Shown piece by piece: positions 24,400 through 35,861 of a stretch of DNA of 64,000 nt. Both the position numbers and the translations under genes were made by a program. The DNA comes from Glandiceps talaboti (lineage: Eukaryota; Hemichordata; Enteropneusta; Spengelidae), in the NCBI RefSeq assembly GCF_964340395.1, contig NC_135568.1, forward strand, positions 19,298,710 to 19,362,709, in the 5' to 3' direction. Under the pieces are notes generated by a model. It was not told the origin of the DNA. It saw only the letters and a program-made list of their open reading frames with translations, and did not search any database. Within the stretch, counting starts at the first letter, position 1; every line of letters starts with the position of its first letter.

Positions 24400-25516
24400 C
24401 TATCAACATAAACATATAAAATATCTTATGGGTTTCTTGCTGACAGAAACACCAGAGTATCATTTGTAAACTTATATATAATTCCCAAATATTTTTCTTC
24501 GTTCAGCCAAGGAAAATACAAGTAACCTAAGGGGCCTTTGTCATGATGAGTCACTTGAGGAGTGACTACCCTTAGAGGTCACGAATAGTTTCCGGCTGAA
24601 TGAAGAAATATGTTGGGAATAATGATTCTACAATGAAGTACCATATCCAGTAAGATTGGGGAAAGTAAGGGCAATTTTTAACACAACAGAACCGATGACA
24701 CAGACACATGTTGTCTTGACATAGAATGACCATATAATCCATATTTTTGGTTTAGTTTGGTTCATGCATGGTATAATTTATTCTTACATGAATGCTAAAT
24801 AAACAATTTAAATTGTGAAATTTAGATTTGATTCAAAGTTCTCTTCTCATATTATTCCAGTCCAGTCAGATGCTTCTATTACAGAACGATCTGGACCCCA
24901 ATACTCAGCAGTAACAGTGAGAGGGCCACAACAGCAACAATCTTCTAAAGACATTTTATCCCTACGTCATCACAAGATCATGTGACCAGGGACTAAAGAG
25001 TCTTAAACTTAAATCTTATGAAAATACAGAATTTATCCAGAGTTTTATATCATGCTCAAACTTTATAACTATATTCCCAATCGTTAAAATCCCTGCTTTA
25101 CAAAATTTCATTCATTTATGTAGAATTCAAACAGTGGCCATTTGAATGAGAAATGGATTTGAAATTTATAATATAATTTTATCATGGCTTCATACTTGAA
25201 AAGTCAAAGTGAAACAACTTAGGTGGATTCTGTGTTTGTAATTCAATATACTGCAAATATCTATTTAAAAAAACGTGTCACAAAGTTTGTTATTGTACGT
25301 ACAATATCAAACATTTTTCATACTTACCGGTCTTTTGCCATTTATTGAGTTACAAACAAGGACTTGGCATATGTTGTTTCATACTGATTTTTCAAGTAGG
25401 AAGCCATGATAAAATTGTTTTATAAATTAAAAATCCAAAACAAATACCCCAATTCTCATCCATATGGCCACTTTAAGACCCAACTCAATTAATCATAGCA
25501 TAGAACACATCCTAAC

Positions 25517-25712
25517 CTGGATATGAGCAGCTACACTCTGTACTTCTTGACTCCTTTCAACTTGGATGGCGGTAGTCATTTCATTAATTTCTGTCAGTCT
25601 GGTCTTGTTGGCTGCCAAGAGATCACCAGCTTCACGTCTCAGCATGTGTTGAGTCAATGAATCTTCCAGACAACGTTTTCTTTTATTGGCTATCTCCAGC
25701 AAATGTGTGTAT
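25517..25712 (-). CDS. SPTAN1: LLE-delta exon copy 1 (repeat 10 with 37-codon deletion)
   Basis: This 196-nt exon (acceptor CTGTTTAG, donor CAG|GTTAGG, phase 2 to 0) encodes 65 residues: YTHLLEIANKRKRC, LEDSLTQHMLRREAGDLLAA, NKTRLTEINEMTTAIQ and so on to AAHIQ. It equals the intact LLE exon minus 111 nt, so the tryptophan end of helix A, the A/B loop and the start of helix B are gone while the frame is kept. A normal three-helix repeat could not form. It follows SH3b in canonical order. Confidence 0.85.
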
Positions 25713-26080
25713 CTAAACAGAAATTAAACACATTTTAGCACTTTACTTTAGCCAATTTGATAACGTTACAGGTGTGTCAAATGGATAGTATATAGTGCTT
25801 CATCATAAACTTGTCAAAAAATCTTTTTTGAGGTCAGTAAACTTACTTAGGTTTGCCTGCAACATTCTATACATCATTGTCAAGCTGGGAAGTAGGTCAA
25901 ATGTCCCAGAATTCCATAGCTGTTTTACCAGGGTTCCCTATCAAACTATAGTCAATGTTACAAAGGTTCAAAAACCTTTGCTAAAATGCTGCATCTAAAA
26001 TGTAAATTTCATGACTTTCTTCCATCAACATTGTGCAACTTCTCTGTAAGAAACCCATGGTGATAATTATAGTAACTTAC

Positions 26081-26232
26081 TGATCTTCGATCTGTCTCTG
26101 TCTCTGTCTCTGTATGTTGGCAATACTATTGACTTCATCAGCCAAGTTACCCTGGGATGAGGACTGCACTGAATCTATCTTCTCAGTTGCTGGTACAAAA
26201 CCTTGATCATTTACTTCAACGTTCCACTGGTC
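26081..26232 (-). CDS. SPTAN1: SH3b exon copy 1 (second half of spectrin SH3)
   Basis: This 152-nt exon (acceptor GATAG, donor CA|GTAAGT, phase 0 to 2) encodes DQWNVEVNDQGFVPATEKID, SVQSSSQGNLADEVNSIAN, then IQRQRQRQIED. Vertebrate SPTAN1 reads [23 protein letters not shown] here. The first Trp of the WW pair is Gln, and the final AAYV stretch with its tyrosine is replaced by ATEKID. A short Arg-Gln run comes from a GACAGA repeat. It would complete the SH3 fold after an SH3a exon, but no SH3a directly precedes it. Confidence 0.85.
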
Positions 26233-26924
26233 CTATCACCATAAACATATAAAATATCTTATTATGGGTTTCTTGCTGACAGAAACACCAGTCTCTTCTT
26301 TGTAAACTTAGATATAATTCCCAAATATTTTTCTTCGTTCAGACAAGGAAAATACGAGTAACCTAAGGGGCCCTTGTCATGATGAGTCACTTGAGGAATG
26401 ACAATGCTTAGAGGCCACGAATAGTTTACAGCTGAATGAAGAAAAGTGTTGGTAATGTACTATTGCCAGTAAGATTGGGGAAAGTAAGGGCAATTTTGAA
26501 CACAACAGAACCAATGACACAGACACTTGTTGTCTTGACATAGAATGACCAGAGTATATATTCCATATTTTTGGTTCAGTTTGGTTCTTGCATGGTATAA
26601 TTTATTCTTACATGAATGCTAAATAAACAATTTAAATTGTGAAATTTAGATTTGATTCAAAGTTCTCTTCTCATATTATTCCAGTCCAGTCAGATGCTTC
26701 TATCACAGAACAATTGTAAACACAGCTGATGGCAGAATTTGCCTAAAATTATGTAATCACAGAATTTCATGTATATTTATCAATACATAAGGTCATCAGA
26801 CTTTACATACTGGTAGGTATTTGTACATACTTGAGACAAACTATTTCCCCCAACATTTCAAACTTCTAGATGGCATTACATGTCCAAGTTAGGGCATTTT
26901 AACTTAAATATCTTACAGTATTAA

Positions 26925-27260
26925 CACCTTATAGACAGGTAACTTGTACAGTTTTTACGTATATTGTTTATACAGTCATGTAGTTTTAATGTGACTTGTC
27001 TTTGACACCGTGGACAGGGGGTGCTTTCAAGATCTAAAAAACATTCTCGATGAAGACGAGCTCCATATGGTATCAATACTGTTGAAGGATGTATTGCAAC
27101 TACAAGTTTGATGCGGAGTACTACAGAAACATTTATCACGAATGTAGGAGCTCCTCAAGGAGACTGTCTGAGCCCGGTACTCTTTACACTATACCTGGCA
27201 AAGGCACTTGCAGACGATAAAACCCACTTATACAAGCAAAACACCGACATTACAAGATCA
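26925..27260 (+). mobile_element. Reverse-transcriptase fragment
   Basis: Plus-strand frames give FDTVDRGCFQDLKNILDEDE and HMVSILLKDV, then after a frameshift TFITNVGAPQGDCLSPVLFT and LYLAKALADD. The FD and PQG motifs are reverse-transcriptase blocks A and B. The fragment stops before the catalytic DD box. It sits in the intron between the 27.6-kb exon and SH3b. Confidence 0.75.
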
Positions 27261-27568
27261 TTCACACAACGAAATTACCATAGACCAACAATATCCAGAT
27301 GTGAAATATCTGCCTTAATTAGACAAGAAGCACCAAAGAAATTGAAACAAAAAAACCAATGCATATTTACTATATGGTGCAAGGTCATGATCATTTAAAA
27401 TTGTATAATTTTGACTTATGTGAATATTCTATGAATACGATATGAAATTTTTAAAATTACTACAGATCATAAACTTTTGTCTAATGAGCATCTCTCTGTA
27501 ATATAATACCATGCTACAAAAAAAGTAAAGTGATGAAGTATTTCAGAATGTTACATAGATAAACTTAC

Positions 27569-27656
27569 ACTTCTCTGAACATTAGAGAAAGCGCCATCTG
27601 ACTCTCGATGGGTTTTGTTTTTCTCACTAATCGAATCTTTCGTTTCATCGCCATCT
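27569..27656 (-). CDS. SPTAN1: Candidate alpha-spectrin loop exon (calpain-region linker)
   Basis: This 88-nt exon (acceptor TATTTCAG, donor AGT|GTAAGT) is read with one leading base as DGDETKDSISEKNKTHRESD plus GAFSNVQRS, ending in phase 0. With a split Arg before it, it starts RDGDETKDS, like vertebrate MMPRDETDSKTAS in the calpain/caspase-sensitive loop of repeat 10. Its end GAFSNVQRS would join RW's DLNFRW much as vertebrate ATFNSIKELNERW. Canonically it belongs between LLE and RW, but here it lies after the last RW and before SH3b. Similarity is modest. The last bases of this exon plus its donor also survive at about 23.63 kb, fused to the LLE-delta intron. Confidence 0.55.
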
Positions 27657-27659
27657 CTG

Positions 27660-28046
27660 AAATAGCCAAAAAAAGAACACTATTCAGTTAAAGTTGAGTA
27701 GTGGGCATGAATAACAGAGCTATAACTGTGTTCCTGTATAAACTATGAATAAATGGAGTTGAGGTCACTTTCTATTCTTACCTGCTTTACTACAATATTT
27801 TCCCAAATTATACCTAGACACATAGTAAAAAAACATTATAATTCTCTCCGATGCTAAAGTATGACCAATTGAGAACTTCCCAACCTCGAAAATCCGAGGT
27901 TAGTTAATATGCTAAGCTGTTAGAAATGTGTTAATTGGCCTCATCATCTATATCAACAGAAATAAAGAAGTGTCGGGTATTTGCATAATCTTCTTTTCCA
28001 TCTTTTCATTGTATGCATGGTGCGCTCAGACCACTATAGAAAGAGG
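27660..28046. other. Intron or spacer, no feature
   Basis: No repeat family or exon recognised. Confidence 0.4.
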
Positions 28047-28161
28047 TTGTCTTGCTGCTAGACGTTCGGGCTTCTCCCGACGAAGTTCGCTGTGACGGCG
28101 AACGCCCATCCTTGTCGTATTGTAAATTCGGAATAACACCTGAGGTCTAGCAGCTAGACTA
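28047..28161. mobile_element. Short MITE of the TAGTCT family
   Basis: Begins TTGTCTTGCTGCTAGACG and ends GTCTAGCAGCTAGACTA, imperfect inverted ends matching the 28.6 and 59.5 kb elements. A target duplication is not clear. Confidence 0.65.
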
Positions 28162-28614
28162 GGACATGAGTAGCTGTGGCCAGATTCTTAGGAAGTATTT
28201 ATATAGTAGGAGCACAGAAACTTCAAAGGCTTATTTATTCTTTATTGTTTAGTATAATGTCGTAGCGTTATTTTACAAATTGTGACGCGAACTTGGCCGC
28301 TTTATAATGAACACGCAGGACAATAGCCACCTTAGCTCTGAAATATGATTTGAGAACTCTCTGTCAGCAGTTGTGTCGCAGTTCTCTGAGTGCACATTTC
28401 CAAACTTTGACCCGTCTTTTTTACACCTGACCCCATGAAGACGCGACATTACACAAATATCCATTATCGGATAAAATCTGATTTTAGACTCTAGGTTAGA
28501 TGCTTGCTCTGATTCACTTTTTATGATATTATCCTATAAAAAGTACTCTGTACGTGCGAAGAGTAATATTAGAGTCTAAAATTCGATTTTGTTGGCGTCT
28601 GTCAAATCGCTACC

Positions 28615-28776
28615 TAATCTTGCTGCTAGATGTTCGTGCTTTCTTTCGATACCAATTACTATAAGCGAACGAAGTTCGCAGTTAGGGCTTGCCTTGGATG
28701 TTCCATCCTCGATAGCGATGTTCGGTCGTGTGTCGTATTGTATCGGAAGAACATCCGAGGTCTAGCAGATAGACTA
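28615..28776. mobile_element. 162-bp MITE with 9-bp target duplication (MULE-like)
   Basis: Flanked by ATCGCTACC at 28606-28614 and 28777-28785, a perfect 9-bp duplication. Ends TAATCTTGCTGCTAGA and ...CTAGCAGATAGACTA. The interior has palindromic stretches 'gcgaacgaagttcgc'. A 9-bp duplication fits Mutator-like elements. Confidence 0.82.
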
Positions 28777-28785
28777 ATCGCTACC

Positions 28786-30575
28786 ATGAAAAGAGGCCAA
28801 AGGTTTGCGTGATGTTGAAAATAAAACATCCATATGATTATTATATTGAAACGGCTTAGTGAATACACACAACTAGCACTATAAACGGAGATGTGTTCCA
28901 ACTCAGACTCAGACCACTAATGAATATTTTCAGTGATCTGAGGTTACACAGACAAGGAACACAAAATTGCAGTCCCGTGCTTTTAAGTTTTATAATGTTT
29001 TGCACTCGCAAATCCGTGATCAAAGAATGTGCACTTGCTATTGGATCCAGGATGAATAAAGTTTAAACGTTGTAAACCTTTCTCGAATATATTCTGACAG
29101 TGATGTTGAATTTGAGGGAAAATTCTGTTTGACAATAGAATAGACTAGCCAAGATTACTGACTACATAGCTCTTCAATGTAAGTGTGAGCAGTGAAGTGA
29201 AAACAGCTAGTGTACTTCCCGTTTCTCGGACAAGGCAACATTATATCGCCCTTCACATGCTATTGTTTGTAATTGATAAAACAAAAGGCGTTCTATGGAA
29301 TATCATATCCCTTCGTCGCTAAAATTAACAGAGACGAGAAAATGACGGAAATGCAAGTTATCGAACATTCAGGACAAACACCTTTTTCAGTTAGAAAAAC
29401 TTCCCTTTTTGAAATGGAGATTAGTCCCCAGCATCATTTTCACAAACCTGCAAAGAGGCCTTGATTGACACAACATTGTACAGTCATGGACACAGTCTAT
29501 CTGAGAGACATTCCTTACTGTTCACAAATACAGACATTTCTACTAGGCTACATCCATTTCGTAGGGTCTATGATCCATCTCAGACCGGTTGACCACTAGT
29601 GGTCTGAGGGTCATTGTCGCCCTGCTTGCATACGGAGTAAGTCGCCTACAAAGAGACAGTTGTGAAACCTGGGCTTACCTGAAATGCTAGTATAGTAGTA
29701 TATTATAACTAAAGATTTAACGCATCTGTGTTCAAATATCAGCAATAAATCGACTATTTAGTAATTTTACCTCGCCTTGGCTACAAAAGTACTAGTCCCA
29801 GTCCGGAGGACCAGAAATCCCGAAATCACAAGTTCAATCGTAAAATTTATGCCCAAGCGGACGCCCGATCAAATGTGGCGGAGTTTGTAAGGCGGGACTT
29901 TGAAATCAGTCGGAACTGGAAAAGTTCCGATTTCGACACCTTTTGTGATCGTACCAGCGACTACTATCGTCAAAAAGATGTAAAATGAGTACATATTCGA
30001 CCGATTGCTAATATTTGATAGCTTTATAAAAAAAATTATATGTAATTATTTTGTTATTGGTGCGAAAGTATTTTGTTTTCGCACTCGCTATAGGACGGTT
30101 ACTTTTCGTAGGACGGTGTTGAGCGAAACGCGTGCACCGTCTGCAAGCAGGACTGTGAGCCATGGTACAACATCTGAGCACAGACAAGGAACACAGTTTC
30201 TTGTCTGTGATGTGAGGTACAACTACTGACCATTATCGGATTGAGAGGTGTCAACGAGTTCCAGCAAGATGCTTAGTTTAGACAAACAAGTTTTATTTAC
30301 ACATAGCCCCAAAGCATAGGCTGGTGGCGTTATTCACCATATGGGTACAGGTGTAAGAAGGTGCTAAAAGGTGTTACTTTTAGCATCGGCAGAATTGTAA
30401 TGACTACACGACCAATTTCATAATAGTACATAATATGTAACAGAAAAAAAACTAATTACTTTCATATATAATATTCCCTGATCTTTCCATCTACAAAGCT
30501 GCAGAATTTTCTGTCATACCAAATATGCAATAGGAGTCATTACCAATTATTATCATCCTCCAATGAATGCATCCG
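28786..30575. other. No recognisable gene
   Basis: Contains a perfect 14-bp palindrome GACCACTAGTGGTC near 29590 and a phrase 'cacagacaaggaacaca' near both 28945 and 30180. Small ORF 29273-29464 has no recognised motif. Confidence 0.4.
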
Positions 30576-30577
30576 TA

Positions 30578-30603
30578 GCCCCCCCCCCCCCCCCCCCCCC
30601 TTC
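30578..30603. repeat. Poly-C tract
   Basis: About 24 C residues followed by TTCCCCCTCC. A likely length-polymorphic or mis-assembled site. Confidence 0.95.
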
Positions 30604-30646
30604 CCCCTCCACTCAAACACACACACATGATCTAGTTATTTCTCAC

Positions 30647-30738
30647 CTAAAGAACCTGTGTACATCATGAGTACTGCCAAGACTGGTACTACATTCATCA
30701 GCCACTTGTTCCAAAGCTGTCCAACGGAAATTTAAATC
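30647..30738 (-). CDS. SPTAN1: RW exon copy (30.65 kb)
   Basis: This 92-nt RW exon has GSTHDVHRFF (Ala to Thr). Its phase-2 donor end (AG) would join the leading A of the 27.6-kb exon as an Arg codon, in frame. Confidence 0.82.
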
Positions 30739-30946
30739 CTGTATATCAAATTTCAAAACATACACAACAGATTAGCAAGTGTTTTTTCAATGATTGTTAT
30801 ACATATACTAAATTGTCCTAATTCAACATAAAACACCAAATCACACTAGTTGTGCTAAAAAATGAAACGATAAAATGGAATGGAATGCCCACTAGTCAGC
30901 ATACATGACATAACTTAACATAAGAAATGTACATGAATGACATTAC

Positions 30947-31087
30947 CTTGTTAGCACTATTGACGAGATTCAGGACATAACCTTTCTTCATGGACGCCTC
31001 GCGAGGACTCTTCTCGACATAATCGTTCACGGCAAGAACACATTCCTTGCCTACCAGTACATCATTACCAATGGGGGCTTCTTGTTG
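30947..31087 (-). CDS. SPTAN1: SH3a exon copy 6 (last in array)
   Basis: This SH3a duplicate encodes [12 protein letters not shown] and carries a synonymous GTT valine where other copies have GTA. Splice sites are intact. It is followed by one more RW exon (30.65 kb), then the 27.6-kb loop exon. Confidence 0.87.
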
Positions 31088-31711
31088 CTGTACCATAAAC
31101 AATATAGTAAGAATTTAGCAATGTGCTAACATATTTACAAACCTAATATTCTGGGAAATACTATATATACATGTACATACAAAATTCAAGTCCTGTATAT
31201 CAAATTTCAAAACATACACAACAGATTAGCAAGTGTTTTTTCAATTGTTATACATATACTGAATTGTCCTAATTCAACATAAAACATCAAATCACACTAT
31301 GAAATCCCTGTCTATATGACTCTTCTTAGACTGCAGTACACGCCAACTAACTATGTGTATATACATGTATACTCAACATTAATATTGAGAATGCCAAAAT
31401 TCTGGTGGTCAAGCCACAGTGGTTTTAAAGGGGTGAAGGAGGCCGGCCATTCATACACATTTACATCTACATGTACAACAATCTTCTAAAGAAATCCTAG
31501 TATGTCATCAGACGATGTCACCAGAGACAGAGTCAGAAAGCTCATGAAAATACAGAATTTTATCCAGAGTTTAATATCATGTTCAAACTTTATTACTATA
31601 TTCTCAATCATTAAAATCTTTGGTTTACAAAGTTTCATATGATTATATAGAATTCAAACATTAGGGTTTAAGACCAAACTCAATTAATCATAGCATGGTA
31701 CACTTGCTAAC

Positions 31712-32018
31712 CTGGATACAAGCAGCCACACACTGTACTTCATGACTACTTTCAACATGTATGGCGGTAGAAATTTCAATAATTTCTGTCAGTGTGGCCT
31801 TATTGGCTGCCAAGTCCTTGGGGAAATCAGCAAATTTCTTCTGTTGACCATCCACTTGTCCCAAATCGTCACCGACTTCAGAGGAGACAGTGATTGCCTC
31901 TTTATCATTCATCCAGACTAAGAGATCACGGACTTCACATCTCTGTATGTGTTGTTTGCATGAGTCTTCCAGACAATGTTGTTTTCTATTGTTAGCTGTC
32001 TCCAGCAAATGTGTGTAT
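31712..32018 (-). CDS. SPTAN1: LLE exon copy (31.7 kb), intact repeat 10
   Basis: This 307-nt exon, phase 2 to 0, encodes the 102-residue repeat 10 unit with TANNRKQHCLEDSCKQHIQ and CEVRDLLVWMNDKEAITVSS. The conserved tryptophan, EVGDDL and QQKKF motifs are present. The intron after it matches the intron after the deleted LLE copies at 25.0-25.5 kb, showing that both blocks descend from one ancestor. Confidence 0.88.
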
Positions 32019-32281
32019 CTAAACAGAAATTAAACACATTTTAGTACTTTACTTTAGCCAATTTGATAATGTTACTGGTGTGTCAATATGCACAGTATTT
32101 GGTTTGTCAGATCTGATAGCTCATATTATATTCCCTAAACTTTCCATATACTACAAAGCTGTGGAATTTTCGGTCATACCAAATCATTAGCAACATATCA
32201 TACTCTATCCTAGCTGGCTATCACTAATTCATCTACTCACTCATACACAAACTTACAATCTACCCAAGAGTTATTTCTCAC

Positions 32282-32373
32282 CTAAAGAACCTGTGTACAT
32301 CATGAGCACTGCCAAGACTGGTACTACATTCATCAGCCACTTGTTCCAAAGCTGTCCAACGGAAATTTAAATC
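32282..32373 (-). CDS. SPTAN1: RW exon copy (32.3 kb)
   Basis: This 92-nt RW exon, phase 0 to 2, encodes GSAHDVHRFF like the 37.2-kb copy. The acceptor TATACAG and donor TTTAG|GTGAGA are intact. Confidence 0.83.
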
Positions 32374-32577
32374 CTGTATATCAAATTTCAAAACATACAC
32401 AACAGATTAGCAAGTGTTTTTTCAATGATTGTTATACATATACTAAATTGTCCTAATTCAACATAAAACACCAAATCACACTAGTTGTGCTAAAAAATGA
32501 AACGATAAAATGGAATGGAATGCCCACTAGCATACATGACATAACATAACATAAGAAATGTACAGGAATGACATTAC

Positions 32578-32718
32578 CTTGTTAGCACTATTGATGAGGG
32601 TCAGGACATAACCTTTCTTCATGGACGCCTCGCGAGGACTCTTCTCGACATAATCGTTCACGGCAAGTACACATTCCTTGCCTACCAGTACATCATTACC
32701 AATGGGGGCTTCTTGTTG
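32578..32718 (-). CDS. SPTAN1: SH3a exon copy 5
   Basis: This SH3a duplicate is identical to copy 4 at protein level ([12 protein letters not shown]). It lies 1639 bp from copy 4, the basic unit length of the array. Splice sites are intact. Confidence 0.87.
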
Positions 32719-33350
32719 CTGTACCATAAACAATATAGTAAGAATTTAGCAATGTGCTAACATATTTACAAACCTAATATTCTGGGAAATACTATATATA
32801 CATGTACATACAAAATTCAAGTCCTGTATATCAAATTTCAAAACATACACAACAGATTAGCAAGTGTTTTTCCAATGATTGTTATACATACACTGTATTG
32901 TCCTAATTCAACATAAAACATCAAATCACACTATGAAATCCCTGTCTATATGACTCTTCTTAGACTGCAGTACACGCCAACTAACTATGTGTATATACAT
33001 GTATACTCAACATTAATATTGAGAATGCCAAAATTCTGGTGGTCAAGCCACAGTGGTTTTAAAGGAGTGAAGGAGGCCGGCCATTCATACACATTTACAT
33101 CTACATGTACAACAATCTTCTAAAGAAATCCTAGTATGTCATCAGACGATCATGTCACCAGAGACAGAGTCAGAAAGCTCATGAAAATACAGAATTTTAT
33201 CCAGAGTTTAATATCATGTTCAAACTTTATTACTATATTCTCAATCATTAAAATCTTTGGTTTACAAAGTTTCATATGATTATATAGAATTCAAACATTG
33301 GGGTTTAAGACCAAACTCAATTAAAATCATAGCATGGTACACTTGCTAAC

Positions 33351-33657
33351 CTGGATACAAGCAGCCACACACTGTACTTCATGACTACTTTCAACATGTA
33401 TGGCGGTAGAAATTTCAATAATTTCTGTCAGTGTGGCCTTATTTGCTGCCAAGTCCTTGGGGAAATCAGCAAATTTCTTCTGTTGACCATCCACTTGTCC
33501 CAAATCGTCACCGACTTCAGAGGAGACAGTGATTGCCTCTTTATCATTCATCCAGACTAAGAGATCACAGACTTCACATCTCTGTATGTGTTGTTTGCAT
33601 GAGTCTTCCAGACAATGTTGTTTTCTTTTGTTAGCTGTCTCCAGCAAATGTGTGTAT
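33351..33657 (-). CDS. SPTAN1: LLE exon copy (33.35 kb), intact repeat 10
   Basis: This 307-nt LLE exon encodes 102 residues with TANKRKQHC at the start and CEVCDLLVWMNDKEA (Arg to Cys). The QQKKF and DLAANK motifs of repeat 10 are intact. Phase 2 to 0; donor CAG|GTTAGC. Confidence 0.87.
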
Positions 33658-33920
33658 CTAAACAGAAATTAAACACATTTTAGTACTTTACTTTAGCCAA
33701 TTTGATAATGTTACTGGTGTGTCAATATGTACAGAATTTGGTTTGTCAGATCTGATAGCTCATATTATATTCCCTAAACTTTCCATATACTACAAAGCTG
33801 TGGAATTTTCGGTCATACCAAATCATTAGCAACATATCATACTCTATCCTAGCTGGCTATCACTAATTCATCTACTCACTCATACACACACTTACAATCT
33901 ACCCAAGAGTTATTTCTCAC

Positions 33921-34012
33921 CTAAAGAACCTGTGTACATCATGAGCATTGCCAAGACTGGTACTACATTCATCAGCCACTTGTTCCAAAGCTGTCCAACG
34001 GAAATTTAAATC
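33921..34012 (-). CDS. SPTAN1: RW exon copy (33.9 kb)
   Basis: This 92-nt RW exon has the same splice sites and phases as the 37.2-kb copy. It differs by GNAHDV in place of GSAHDV (one base). Confidence 0.83.
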
Positions 34013-34216
34013 CTGTATATCAAATTTCAAAACATACACAACAGATTAGCAAGTGTTTTTTCAATGATTGTTATACATATACTAAATTGTCCTAATTCAA
34101 CATAAAACACCAAATCACACTAGTTGTGCTAAAAAATGAAACGATAAAATGGAATGCCCACTAAGTCAGCATACATGACATAACTTAACATAAGAAATGT
34201 ACAGGAATGACATTAC

Positions 34217-34357
34217 CTTGTTAGCACTATTGATGAGGGTCAGGACATAACCTTTCTTCATGGACGCCTCGCGAGGACTCTTCTCGACATAATCGTTCAC
34301 GGCAAGTACACATTCCTTGCCTACCAGTACATCATTACCAATGGGGGCTTCTTGTTG
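34217..34357 (-). CDS. SPTAN1: SH3a exon copy 4
   Basis: This SH3a duplicate encodes ...[20 protein letters not shown] and [12 protein letters not shown]; Thr40 and Ile42 set it and copy 5 apart from the others. Acceptor TACAG and donor AAG|GTAATG are intact. It is followed by RW (33.9 kb) and LLE (33.35 kb). Confidence 0.87.
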
Positions 34358-34739
34358 CTGTACCATAAACAATATAGTAAGAATTTAGCAATGTGCTAAC
34401 ATATTTACAAACCTAATATTCTGGGAAATACTATATATACATGTACATACAAAATTCAAGTCCTGACTATATCAAATTTCAAAAAACATACACAACAGAT
34501 TAGCAAGTATTTTTTCAATATACTGATATTTGCCTAATTCAACATAAAACACCAAATCATAGTATGAAAGCCATCTCTATATGGCTTCTATCACACTGCA
34601 CACTCAAACAAACTATATACTCAACATTAATATTGAGAATGCCAACATTCTGATGGTCCAGCCACAGTGGTTTTAAAGGGGTGAAGGAGGTCATAGATAT
34701 ACATTCACATGAACATGTGACTATAGTACCCAAACCCTT

Positions 34740-35345
34740 AACAAGGAGTCAGAACATATATGGTCGATATAATTATTGGTTAAGTGCATAGATTGAAAAG
34801 TGACTTAGTACAGTCTATAATAGTTTCTGGTGTTATTATATCCAACCATCTCTGCATTATCAGTCACCTCAATGTGGCGCTACCTCCTCCAATTATCACC
34901 ATGAAGATGACACAGAACATTCATAATGTTAATCACACTGTCCGCATGGAAGACCTTCACAGTATACTAGCTCCATCTGATCATTTAACAGCCTAGGATC
35001 TCGACATTAAACTCAAATGGTAAGTCATGCGCCAGTAAAGCCGCAGAGACTTTCATCTCGTCGAAGTGATCTTTGGTATAATTCTATAAACGACAGACTG
35101 AGAAGGCAAAACGACAATGTCGTCATGCTGAGCACTTATGGCGAAAGACAAATTTGACAGTTCATAAACAATTATATCAGGATGCAAAGAACCACATAAC
35201 AGATCTTCTACATAATGCCAAAACTGACTACTTCAGCCAAAAAATCCCAGAGTCAATCAAGCAAGCAGATATTAGTGTGACTAATTTACTACTTCGTAAA
35301 GAAAAGAGTTCTCCCATTCCGACACTGTTTCCTCTCCTTGAATTG
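34740..35345 (+). mobile_element. CR1/L2-like LINE fragment in type II spacer
   Basis: Frames on the plus strand read SNHLCIISHLNV (a degraded SDH endonuclease end motif) followed by MEDLHSILAPSDHLTA, then LTVHKQLYQDAKNHITDLLH and AKTDYFSQKI, the linker between endonuclease and reverse transcriptase of CR1/L2-type LINEs. A shifted frame and stops separate them. It ends at a TATG microsatellite. Confidence 0.7.
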
Positions 35346-35354
35346 CCAAAACAG

Positions 35355-35530
35355 TTTGTATGTATGTATGTATGTATGTATGTATGTATGTATGTATGTA
35401 TGTATGTATGTTTGTATATAATTGTTTATGTGTGTGTGTATGTATGTATGTATGTATGTATGTATGTATATGTATGTAGTATGTATGTATGTATGTATGT
35501 ATGTAGGTATGTATCTGTCTGTGTTCATGT
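35355..35530. repeat. TATG tetranucleotide microsatellite
   Basis: Runs of TATG interrupted by a TATATAATTGTTTATGTG segment. The long Tyr/Val/Cys/Met or His/Thr/Tyr/Ile reading frames over it are low-complexity artefacts. Confidence 0.95.
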
Positions 35531-35775
35531 GTTTTTTGACCCCAATGACACACCAATGGTAAGATCATTTTGACTTGAACAATAATTTTCTCAACTAGAC
35601 ACCCGAGGTAATACATCTAGTAGTACCAAATATCATGGCGTGTGCGCACGCACGCATGCACGCACACATACACACACACCCACACACACAGATTGACATA
35701 CACAGAGACAGACAGAGACACTTAGCAATGCCTATAACACTAATGAATCTTATCAGTTCAGTTGTGCTAAAAAAA
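35530..35775 (+). repeat. Family A right end (35.5 kb)
   Basis: 'ggtaagatcattttgacttg', 'caactagacacccgaggtaa', then a mixed CACG/CACA/AGAC run and the terminus 'gcctataacactaatgaatc... cagttgtgctaaaaaaaa'. It abuts the intron of SH3a copy 3. Confidence 0.85.
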
Positions 35776-35861
35776 AATGAAACGATAAAATGGAATGGAA
35801 TGCCCACTAGTCAGCATACATGACATAACATAACATAAGAAATGTACAGGAATGACATTAC

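Larger units (their letters stand above)
23600..27560. repeat. Tandem segmental duplication, block B (SH3b + LLE-delta, about 1.84 kb unit)
   Basis: Two copies of SH3b, intron and LLE-delta are 1840 bp apart (exon edges 23677 and 25517). Flanking stretches such as the 24.5-24.9 and 26.3-26.7 kb introns match base for base over long runs with small indels. The downstream flank at 23460-23640 recurs at 27380-27570, where the loop exon is intact. Confidence 0.85.

Noticed and set aside
28659-28901. Short ORFs across the 28.6-kb MITE
   Set aside because: They cross a 162-bp transposon and its target duplications.
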